Origin: Lachnospiraceae bacterium
GTDB taxonomy: Bacteria; Bacillota; Clostridia; Lachnospirales; Lachnospiraceae
Length of the DNA stretch: 9,898 bases
Assembly (NCBI GenBank): GCA_900770785.1
Contig: CAAGLJ010000187.1
Span: 1-9,898, forward strand
Direction of reading: 5' to 3'
In this document: piece by piece, positions 1 to 4,920 of the stretch
Position numbering within the stretch: position 1 is the first letter of the stretch
Layout of the letters: each line of letters opens with the position of its first letter
Made by a program: the position numbers and the translations under genes
The notes under the pieces: generated by a model
What the model was told of the DNA's origin: nothing
Seen by the model: only the letters and a program-made list of their open reading frames with translations
Database searches by the model: none

Positions 1-20
1 GACGTGTGCTCTTCCGATCT
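1..20. other. Illumina adapter remnant (not genomic)
   Basis: The first 20 bases, gacgtgtgctcttccgatct, are identical to the 3' end of the standard Illumina TruSeq read-2 adapter; the reverse complement begins AGATCGGAAGAGC, the usual adapter-trimming signature. The aroK reading frame is a convincing shikimate kinase up to base 21 and then runs into this sequence, adding the spurious residues RSEEHT. This is therefore an untrimmed contig end, and the genomic sequence starts at base 21. Confidence 0.97.
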
Positions 21-122
21 GTCCGTATCCAGAAATGGGGCCGAAAAAAAATCGGACAGCTGACGTCCCACACTGCTCTTTCCGCACCCCATGTAGCCAA
101 TTAAAATCAGATTATTCTTCAA
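21..122 (-). CDS. aroK: Shikimate kinase, N-terminal fragment (partial)
   Basis: This is the first 34 codons of a shikimate kinase, which phosphorylates shikimate with ATP in chorismate synthesis. It starts with a hydrophobic first strand (residues 5-8), then a Walker A loop GYMGCGKSS (9-17), and ends at LDTD (31-34), whose aspartates bind magnesium and shikimate in this family. The start is a TTG at 120-122 that overlaps the end of aroE by 11 bases; the register matches the usual MKNIxLIGxMGxGKS beginning of the family, and no ATG lies nearby. The remaining roughly 130-140 residues are lost because the genomic sequence stops at the adapter junction at base 21. It follows aroE, the preceding enzyme of the same pathway, so co-transcription is likely. 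Confidence 0.9.
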
Positions 123-981
123 TTCCCATCGCACCTTTCATTTTCTCATATACCTCCAGTGCCAGTCTTTCTTTTACCTGTACATTGTTCCACAGCTCAA
201 AGGCCTCCACTCCCTGATACAGAAGCATTTTCAGCCCATGATACGCTTTTCCTCCATTTTCCTGAACCAACCGCATAAATCTGGTTCTGGCAGGACGATA
301 AATCAGGTCATAGCCGGTATGTATCCTCTCATAAAAGGCCTTATCCTCAATAACCACATCCTCCACCTTAGGCGCCAGACCCACGCTGGTTGCCTGAATA
401 CACAGCATTGGCTCTTTTGGCAGGGAAGCATAATCTGCCAGTGCCCTGGGCTCTATACATTCTCTCCCAAAGGAAGCATTAATCTCTTCTGCAACCATAC
501 GGGCCCTGTCCAGGCTTCGATTCAGAAGATATACCCTCCCGGCTCCATAAGAAGCACAAAGAAAGGCCACTGCCCTGGCTGTGCCCCCGGCACCCAAAAG
601 AATAATCTTCTCTCCCCTGATTGCTATTCCTTCACTGGTCATGGCTCGATACAGGCCGGAAATATCCGTATTATAGCCTTTATATCCTTTTTCCTGCCTC
701 ACCAGAGTATTTACCGCCCCTATTCTGGCAGCCAGTTCATCACAGTCCGCCAGTTCAGCCATCACCTCACTCTTATAAGGCACCGTCACATTCAGCCCCA
801 GAATATTCAGGTGAAAGGCACCTTTAATGGCCCGGGACAAATCCTCTTCTACCAGAAAAGGGACATAAACCAGCTCCAATCCCATTTTTTCAGCCAATGT
901 ATTATGGATCAGAGGGGACATGGTATGCTCTACCGGTTTTCCTATCAACCCGCAGGTTCTTGTTTTTCCGTCAATTTTCAT
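112..981 (-). CDS. aroE: Shikimate dehydrogenase
   Basis: AroE (289 aa, normal length) reduces 3-dehydroshikimate to shikimate with NADPH in the cytoplasm. Shikimate-binding and catalytic motifs are visible: MSPLIHN (21-27), NVTVPYK (64-70) with the catalytic lysine K70, GAVNT (88-92) and GYNTD (102-106) with the catalytic aspartate D106. The Rossmann half has GAGGTARA (130-137) and NRS (154-156), the NADP-selective position. The C-terminal substrate segment HGLKMLLYQG (248-257) carries the conserved glutamine Q256. One departure is QATSVGL at 196-202, where most members have NATPxGM. The ATG start has an AGGAAAAG ribosome site and overlaps the yqeG stop as ATGA, suggesting translational coupling. 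Its 3' end overlaps the aroK start, so two consecutive shikimate pathway steps are linked. Confidence 0.97.
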   Translation of the reverse strand: MKIDGKTRTCGLIGKPVEHTMSPLIHNTLAEKMGLELVYVPFLVEEDLSRAIKGAFHLNILGLNVTVPYKSEVMAELADCDELAARIGAVNTLVRQEKGYKGYNTDISGLYRAMTSEGIAIRGEKIILLGAGGTARAVAFLCASYGAGRVYLLNRSLDRARMVAEEINASFGRECIEPRALADYASLPKEPMLCIQATSVGLAPKVEDVVIEDKAFYERIHTGYDLIYRPARTRFMRLVQENGGKAYHGLKMLLYQGVEAFELWNNVQVKERLALEVYEKMKGAMGIEE

Positions 982-1511
982 TTCTTTTCCTTTCCAAAAG
1001 TCTCAGCCTGTTCCTCCCTTTTCCGGTAAAAATGGAGTACGACTCTTTCCAGATAACGTTTCAGTACAATCTGAATTTCTTCTTTGGGATCTATGGGTTT
1101 AACCAGAATAGAGTATATTCCCACCCTTTTAGCTCCCCACACATCCGTAAAAAGCTGATCTCCCACAAAGAGTGTATTTTCTCTGTCGGTTCCCATCTCC
1201 TGCATTGCTTTAAGATAATTTCTTTTAGAAGGCTTTCCGGCTTTGTAGATGTAACCCGAGCCAATCTGTTGATTAAATCTTTTTACTCTTGGCTCTTTAT
1301 TATTGGAAAGAAGCATGGTCTTAAAACCAATCCTCCTTAGCTTCGTAAACAGGGCAATACTTTTTTCGTCTGCATCTGCCCCATGAGGTACCAGGGTATT
1401 ATCAATATCAAAAATCACTCCCCTGTACCCTTTTTCATACCATTTCCCAAAAGGAATCTCATAGGTTGAATCATGGATTTCATCGGGAAAAAAAGGTTCA
1501 AATAAATGCAC
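978..1511 (-). CDS. yqeG: YqeG-family HAD (subfamily IIIA) phosphatase
   Basis: This is a HAD-superfamily phosphatase of the YqeG type (177 aa from the start chosen here). All four HAD motifs are present, numbered from that start: FDIDNTL (34-40) with nucleophile D35 and acid/base D37, S69 in LLSNN, K93 in KAGKPSK, and GDQLFTD (117-123). The N-terminal FxPDE segment is also typical. The frame can be extended to a TTG at 1529, but the GTG at 1509-1511 is preferred: it sits 6 bases after AAGGAG and gives the family's usual N-terminus, whereas the TTG has no ribosome site and abuts a hairpin. Related eukaryotic members of this subfamily, such as yeast Gep4, dephosphorylate phosphatidylglycerophosphate; that substrate is only a possibility here. 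In Bacillus, yqeG also lies close to the shikimate dehydrogenase gene, so the pairing is an old one. It overlaps aroE by 4 bases. Confidence 0.92.
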   Translation of the reverse strand: MHLFEPFFPDEIHDSTYEIPFGKWYEKGYRGVIFDIDNTLVPHGADADEKSIALFTKLRRIGFKTMLLSNNKEPRVKRFNQQIGSGYIYKAGKPSKRNYLKAMQEMGTDRENTLFVGDQLFTDVWGAKRVGIYSILVKPIDPKEEIQIVLKRYLERVVLHFYRKREEQAETFGKEKK

Positions 1512-1517
1512 AGCTTT

Positions 1518-1523
1518 CTCCTT
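1518..1523 (-). promoter_or_regulatory. Ribosome binding site deciding the yqeG start
   Basis: AAGGAG on the minus strand lies 6 bases before the GTG at 1509-1511. It would fall inside the coding sequence if the upstream TTG at 1527-1529 were used, which is the main reason for choosing the shorter protein. Confidence 0.75.
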
Positions 1524-1531
1524 CCACAAAT

Positions 1532-1566
1532 AACCCCTTTTTGACCAAAGCGTCCAAAAAGGGGTT
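1532..1566 (-). terminator. Hairpin between nrdR and yqeG (weak terminator or attenuator)
   Basis: A perfect 11-bp stem pairs 1532-1542 (aaccccttttt) with 1556-1566 around a 13-base loop that can form a further 3-bp inner pairing (gac/gtc). In the direction of transcription it follows the nrdR stop by about 20 bases and ends 8 bases before the yqeG ribosome site. The downstream side is ATTTGTGG rather than a run of T, so it is a poor intrinsic terminator and may only attenuate, protect a transcript end or influence yqeG translation. A second copy of the 9-base arm (1573-1581) offers an alternative pairing. Confidence 0.6.
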
Positions 1567-1585
1567 TAGATTAAGGGGTTTTCTT

Positions 1586-2041
1586 CTATGACTGACTCAT
1601 CACCTTCTTTAATTCATCCATAAAGGTATTAATATCCTTAAATTCCCGATAGACGGAAGCAAAACGTACATAAGCAACGGTGTCCAGATCTTTTAGCTTG
1701 TTCATCACCATTTCACCAATAATACCGCTGGAGATTTCCTTATCCTCCCGATTAAAAATGGCTGTTTCCACTGCATCCACCAGTTCGTTAATCTGGTCGG
1801 CACTGATGGGACGCTTATGGCAGGCCCGTAAAACACCGGCTTCTATCTTGGATCGGTCATAGGTTTCCCGGTTATTATCCTTTTTAATGACGATCAGAGG
1901 AATAGTTTCTACCTTTTCATAAGTGGTAAAACGTTTACCACATTCATCACAGACCCTCCTCCTGCGGATGGAATTATTCTCATCGGCCGGTCGGGAGTCA
2001 ATTACTCTGGTGTTTTCATGGCTGCAAAACGGACACTTCAT
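1586..2041 (-). CDS. nrdR: Transcriptional repressor NrdR
   Basis: NrdR (151 aa, typical length) represses ribonucleotide reductase genes in response to ATP/dATP status. The N-terminal zinc ribbon is intact with CPFC (3-6) and CDEC (31-34), along with the family signature VIDSRP (13-18) and the arginine-rich SIRRRRVC. An ATP-cone domain occupies about residues 48-138, including VIKKDNNRETYDRSK and the ACHKRP segment (73-78). The ATG at 2039-2041 has AAGGAGG 6 bases upstream and sits about 26 bases after the predicted start of transcription from a consensus promoter. No ribonucleotide reductase gene is in the window, and I see no clear pair of NrdR boxes at its own promoter. It is the first gene of a likely nrdR-yqeG-aroE-aroK unit. 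Confidence 0.97.
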   Translation of the reverse strand: MKCPFCSHENTRVIDSRPADENNSIRRRRVCDECGKRFTTYEKVETIPLIVIKKDNNRETYDRSKIEAGVLRACHKRPISADQINELVDAVETAIFNREDKEISSGIIGEMVMNKLKDLDTVAYVRFASVYREFKDINTFMDELKKVMSQS

Positions 2042-2073
2042 AGGCTTCCTCCTTAGTCATTAGCTTAAGAAAT

Positions 2074-2102
2074 ATTATACCCAAAATAGATTTTTATGTC
2101 AA
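2074..2102 (-). promoter_or_regulatory. Consensus sigma-A promoter for nrdR
   Basis: On the minus strand, TTGACA (2097-2102) and TATAAT (2074-2079) are separated by exactly 17 bases (2080-2096): a perfect match to the vegetative consensus in sequence and spacing. Transcription should start near 2067, giving a leader of about 26 bases that contains the nrdR ribosome site. It lies in the 81-base gap after the ylmC-type gene, where no terminator is visible, so nrdR may also receive read-through from the sigma factor locus. Confidence 0.88.
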
Positions 2103-2122
2103 TTTTTCCTTAATTTTCGCCA

Positions 2123-2362
2123 TCAGCAAACGTCTACAAGAATGATATCCGGTCCAATCTGACGAATATCCTTAAAGCAGATTTCTACCTGAGACTCTCC
2201 GGGGAAAAAGGAAAAAATACTGCAAAAGCAGGGACGGTCAGATACGAATATCTTTCTAATACAGCCGCTACATTCATCAAATTCCATATCCACCACCTGT
2301 CCCAGTATCCTGCAGTCCCGAATATTGATTACTTCTTTTTTCCGAAATTCGGTATAGAGCAT
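2123..2362 (-). CDS. YlmC/YmxH-family PRC-barrel sporulation protein
   Basis: This small protein of 79 residues belongs to the YlmC/YmxH family, single PRC-barrel-like proteins found in endospore formers; their molecular role is not settled. The N-terminal EFRKKEVINIRDCRILGQV (residues 5-23) matches the family's opening KEVINxxDGxxLG pattern, and the C-terminal half has the IGPDIILVDV ending (69-78) characteristic of PRC strands. Six cysteines (residues 17, 31, 34, 45, 47 and 62) plus a terminal one are more than expected for so small a protein. It begins 26 bases after sigG, with AAGGAAG 9 bases before the ATG, and must share the sigG transcript. In Bacillus, ylmC also lies just downstream of spoIIGA-sigE-sigG, so position supports the assignment. 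There is no signal peptide or membrane segment. Confidence 0.88.
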   Translation of the reverse strand: MLYTEFRKKEVINIRDCRILGQVVDMEFDECSGCIRKIFVSDRPCFCSIFSFFPGESQVEICFKDIRQIGPDIILVDVC

Positions 2363-2388
2363 AACATTTTTCTTCCTTTTTCTTTATC

Positions 2389-3168
2389 TTATGCAGACAA
2401 AAAGCGTTTCATCACAGCCAGGGCATTTTTTTCCAGACGGCTTACCTGTGCCTGGGAAATTCCCACCATGCCTGCCACCTCCATCTGTGTTTTACCTTCA
2501 AAAAACCGCAGACTGATGATTTCATGCTCCCTTTCGCCCAGCTGCTTCATGGCCTCGCTTAAGGAAAGATGCTCCACCCAGTTTTCCTCTTTATTTTTTT
2601 TATCGCTTATCTGATCCATCACATAGAGGGTATCTCCTCCATCGGTATAAACCGGCTCGTAAAGACTCATGGGATTCTGAATGGCATCCAGGGCATACAC
2701 CACATCTTCCTTGGGTAAACCAATTTCCTTTGCCACTTCGGCTATAGTAGGCTCCTTCATGTTCTTTTTCATCAGATTTTCCTTCGTATAAATAGCCTTG
2801 TAGGCTGTATCCTTTATGGAGCGGCTTACACGAATACTGCTGTTATCCCTTAAAAAACGTCGAATCTCCCCCATAATCATAGGAACCGCATAGGTACTGA
2901 ACTTTACGTTCAGGCTGATATCAAAATTATCTATTGCCTTCATCAATCCGATACAGCCAATTTGAAACAGATCGTCCACATTTTCATTGGATGCCGAAAA
3001 ACGCTTGATTACACTTAAAACCAGCCTGAGATTCCCCTTGATATATTCCTCTCTGGCTTCTCTGTCCCCCTCTTTTATCCGAACGAACAATGCTTCCTTC
3101 TCCTGCTGCTTCAGAAGAGGAAGCCTTGCTGTATTTACACCACATATCTCTACCTTTCCCTGTACCAT
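2389..3168 (-). CDS. sigG: RNA polymerase sigma-G factor (late forespore)
   Basis: SigG (259 aa; about 260 in Bacillus) directs transcription in the forespore after engulfment. The opening KVEICGVNTARLPLL (5-19) is diagnostic of sigma-G. Region 2 spans about 42-112, with GNLRLVLSVIKRF (45-57), the core-binding VDDLFQIGCIGLMKAIDNFD (64-83) and the -10 recognition helix around VKFSTYAVPMIMGEIRRFLRDN (88-109). Region 3 follows (about 111-180), then region 4, with the -35 helix-turn-helix at KTQMEVAGMVGISQAQVSRLEK (226-247). The ATG start has AGGAGG 8 bases upstream. The gene lies 65 bases after sigE. That gap should hold a forespore-specific promoter by analogy with Bacillus, where sigma-F and sigma-G drive sigG, but I could not identify convincing elements in it. 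Confidence 0.97.
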   Translation of the reverse strand: MVQGKVEICGVNTARLPLLKQQEKEALFVRIKEGDREAREEYIKGNLRLVLSVIKRFSASNENVDDLFQIGCIGLMKAIDNFDISLNVKFSTYAVPMIMGEIRRFLRDNSSIRVSRSIKDTAYKAIYTKENLMKKNMKEPTIAEVAKEIGLPKEDVVYALDAIQNPMSLYEPVYTDGGDTLYVMDQISDKKNKEENWVEHLSLSEAMKQLGEREHEIISLRFFEGKTQMEVAGMVGISQAQVSRLEKNALAVMKRFLSA

Positions 3169-3233
3169 GCTTTTGTCCTCCTGGCAAATTGTTTACGCTA
3201 AAAGGATTTGTCAAAGTAAGGAAATTTATTCTT

Positions 3234-3971
3234 CTACTGGGCCTTCATCATTTCTTTTTTTAATCGTTTCATTATCTTTTTTTCCAGGCGGGATATGTAT
3301 GACTGAGAAATTCCCAGATAAGAGGCTACCTCCTTTTGGGTCATCTCCTCTCCTGAGGGAGTAGCCAGACCATACCTTAGAGTAATAATCACCTTTTCTC
3401 TGTAGGAGAGCTTCTCCATAGCCTTTTTTAGCAGCTTTTTCTCCACCTCAGTTTCCAGATCCCGGTAAATGACGTCCTCATCCGTTCCCAGTATATCGCT
3501 GAGAAGCAGCTCATTTCCATCCCAGTCTACGTTCAAAGGCTCATCTATGGAAACCTCCATCTTGTTTTTACTGGTTTTTCTCAAATGCATGAGAATTTCG
3601 TTTTCTATGCAGCGTGAGGCATAGGTGGCAAGTTTGATATTTTTTTCTGGATTAAAGGTATTGATGGATTTAATCAGACCGATGGTTCCGATGGAAATCA
3701 AATCCTCCACTCCTACCCCCGTATTGTCAAATTTCTTTGCAATATAGACCACCAGACGGAGATTATGCTCAATAAGAACGGTTTTTGCTCTGGCATCCTC
3801 ATCCTGTCCCAATCTGGCAATCATCTCATTTTCCTGCCTGCTGTCCAAAGGCGGCGGCAAAACCTCCGTTCCTCCTATATAGTGAATATCTCCTGTGTCC
3901 CCAAAAAGTCCCGGCTCCCTTTTCAGCATTCTGAACTGCACGCCTCCCGGTAATGTTACGTTTAAAATCAC
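3234..3971 (-). CDS. sigE: RNA polymerase sigma-E factor precursor (early mother cell)
   Basis: SigE (245 aa) is the first mother-cell sigma factor and is made as an inactive precursor that SpoIIGA cleaves at the membrane. The mature part begins around YIGGTEVLPPPL (31-42), matching the YYIGGSEALPPPL junction in Bacillus. Region 2 includes HNLRLVVYIAKKFDNTG (69-85), VEDLISIGTIGLIKSINTF (88-106) and IKLATYASRCIENEILM (112-128); EPLNVDWDGNELLLSDILGT (144-163) is a strong family signature. The region 4 helix-turn-helix is TQKEVASYLGISQSYISRLEK (211-231). The start is a GTG 8 bases after AGGAGG, which overlaps the spoIIGA stop. The 30-residue pro-sequence, MILNVTLPGG through GDIH, is much less basic and less clearly amphipathic than in Bacillus, so its membrane tether may differ. 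It sits 12 bases after spoIIGA. Confidence 0.97.
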   Translation of the reverse strand: MILNVTLPGGVQFRMLKREPGLFGDTGDIHYIGGTEVLPPPLDSRQENEMIARLGQDEDARAKTVLIEHNLRLVVYIAKKFDNTGVGVEDLISIGTIGLIKSINTFNPEKNIKLATYASRCIENEILMHLRKTSKNKMEVSIDEPLNVDWDGNELLLSDILGTDEDVIYRDLETEVEKKLLKKAMEKLSYREKVIITLRYGLATPSGEEMTQKEVASYLGISQSYISRLEKKIMKRLKKEMMKAQ

Positions 3972-3983
3972 AAATCATTCCTC

Positions 3984-4778
3984 CTAGTTTTCCAATAATG
4001 CGGGATGTAAAATCATCTGATAATTTTCTTTTGCTGAAATCCTCCCTCCTGTCAGACCGATGACAGGTGCCTCAATTCGTTTCCATTCTCCCTCCTGCTT
4101 TATTTCCATCCACTCAATTCCATATGCCTCCAGAAGTCCCTTCGACTGTCCTATACTGTGGAAGGGAACCAGACGAAAACGTTCAGGTAAAAAACCATCC
4201 TCTACCTCTGCCAGAGCCCTTTTTTCTACCAGGGAAACAGGACTTTGACTGATCGGCTCCACCAGACCGTTTCCTGAATCAATCAGGGCAAGCAGCTCAA
4301 CTTTTTTTTGCGGGGAGAGAAAAAGGCGTACCTGGATGAATTTTTGCTTCTTTTTTTTCTGAAATCTGCCTGCCAAGTGCCAGATTGTTCCCCCACATAA
4401 GGCTGCCATACCAAGCAGATTCAAACAGGTAAGCCTTGGAAATGAAAAAAGGTTTTCCAGAAACAGCAGGCCTCCTCCCAGCAGTAAGGCTGCCATATAG
4501 GCACAGGTCAGAGTTCGCCTGTAGCGCTCTTTTCCAATAGGGCGAAACAGAAGCCAGACACTTCCTGCCATAATTCCCCCAAAGCCCAGAATGAGTTTAA
4601 GGTAAGGATTGCCCCCCATAAGAAGAACAGCACACTGAACCAGCGTTGCCAGAAGTGATACACCAAAGAGCTTCCCCCAACAAACAGACCTATGTACAAA
4701 TATTTTACACAAAAAAAGAACCCACAGATTCATCCAGAAGTTAAGTAAAAAATAGGAATCCAGATAAATTTGGTAAAT
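3984..4778 (-). CDS. spoIIGA: Sporulation sigma-E processing peptidase SpoIIGA, ATT start
   Basis: SpoIIGA is the membrane-bound aspartic protease that removes the pro-sequence of sigma-E, encoded immediately downstream. Counting from the proposed start (264 aa), five hydrophobic segments lie at about 5-27, 37-55, 60-78, 90-110 and 118-137. A basic KKKK linker follows, then a protease domain with LIDSGNGL (165-172), the single DSG catalytic motif (D167) of the family; GLTGG (241-245) is a second conserved turn. The first ATG in frame (4731-4733) would discard residues 1-15, IYQIYLDSYFLLNFW, which match the usual (M)-Y-x-x-Y-x-D-x-x-F-L-x-N beginning of the family. An in-frame TAA lies 5 codons upstream of the ATT, and no ATG, GTG or TTG occurs between it and that ATG. 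An ATT at 4776-4778 falls exactly where the family's first methionine aligns and 7 bases after AGGAGG. An error changing ATG to ATT is the main alternative. At 264 aa it is somewhat shorter than the Bacillus protein (about 309). Confidence 0.9.
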   Translation of the reverse strand: MYQIYLDSYFLLNFWMNLWVLFLCKIFVHRSVCWGKLFGVSLLATLVQCAVLLMGGNPYLKLILGFGGIMAGSVWLLFRPIGKERYRRTLTCAYMAALLLGGGLLFLENLFSFPRLTCLNLLGMAALCGGTIWHLAGRFQKKKKQKFIQVRLFLSPQKKVELLALIDSGNGLVEPISQSPVSLVEKRALAEVEDGFLPERFRLVPFHSIGQSKGLLEAYGIEWMEIKQEGEWKRIEAPVIGLTGGRISAKENYQMILHPALLEN

Positions 4779-4780
4779 GT

Positions 4781-4791
4781 GATCACCTCCT
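4781..4791 (-). promoter_or_regulatory. Extended Shine-Dalgarno sequence of spoIIGA
   Basis: AGGAGGTGATC on the minus strand is complementary over 11 bases to the 3' end of 16S rRNA (anti-SD in the conserved ...GATCACCTCCT context). It is the longest such match noted in the window. The AGGAGG core ends 7 bases before the ATT that best fits the SpoIIGA N-terminus, so it both decides the start and may compensate for the weak codon. Confidence 0.8.
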
Positions 4792-4800
4792 GTTTATCCT

Positions 4801-4833
4801 ATTGTACTTCCAGTCTTCTGAAAAAAATGTCGG
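4801..4833 (-). promoter_or_regulatory. Candidate spoIIG-type sigma-A promoter with 21-base spacer
   Basis: On the minus strand a -10 TACAAT (4801-4806) and a -35-like CCGACA (4828-4833) are separated by 21 bases. The spoIIG promoter of Bacillus is a known sigma-A promoter with an overlong 22-base spacer that needs Spo0A, and the genes downstream here are the same. Transcription would start near 4794, only a few bases before the ribosome site. The -35 match is weak (4 of 6), so the assignment rests on the analogy and on the adjacent Spo0A boxes. Confidence 0.45.
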
Positions 4834-4834
4834 T
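4828..4834 (+). promoter_or_regulatory. Degenerate Spo0A box overlapping the spoIIGA -35
   Basis: TGTCGGT on the plus strand matches 5 of 7 positions of the Spo0A box TGTCGAA and overlaps the CCGACA element. Bacillus spoIIG also has a Spo0A site overlapping its -35 region. Two mismatches and the opposite orientation make this tentative. Confidence 0.3.
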
Positions 4835-4868
4835 TTGGTATAAAAATATGGTTTTTTTTCCTCACTTT

Positions 4869-4875
4869 TTCGACA
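4869..4875 (-). promoter_or_regulatory. Perfect Spo0A box upstream of spoIIGA
   Basis: TGTCGAA on the minus strand is an exact match to the core Spo0A binding box, in the context TTTTTGTCGAAAAA. It lies about 75-81 bases before the predicted spoIIGA transcription start, comparable to the distal Spo0A site of Bacillus spoIIG. Its first base is shared with the T-run of the ftsZ terminator. Seven-base matches arise by chance, but the position upstream of spoIIGA supports function. Confidence 0.55.
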
Positions 4876-4905
4876 AAAAAAGCTATCCACCATAAAGTGG
4901 ATAGC
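4875..4905 (-). terminator. Intrinsic terminator after ftsZ
   Basis: A perfect 9-bp stem (GGC-rich GCTATCCAC paired with GTGGATAGC, 4882-4890 and 4897-4905) encloses a 6-base loop and is followed in the transcription direction by seven T residues (4875-4881). It starts about 15 bases after the ftsZ stop and separates the division cluster from the sporulation sigma locus. Confidence 0.93.
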
Positions 4906-4920
4906 CAAACCAGCTTATCT

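Noticed and set aside
238..1029. A 263-codon open frame on the plus strand
   Set aside because: It is antisense to aroE, which has full motif support. The translation shows no recognisable domain, no ribosome site was seen, and the composition looks like a shadow frame.
2984..3214. A 76-codon minus-strand frame overlapping the 5' end of sigG
   Set aside because: It is out of frame with sigG and resembles no family; sigG has a better ribosome site and full conservation across the overlap.
3186..3214. TTGACA upstream of sigG as a sigma-A promoter
   Set aside because: At 17-base spacing the -10 would be CAATTT, a poor match. sigG is expected to be forespore-controlled, and I could not find convincing sigma-F or sigma-G elements either, so no promoter is called.
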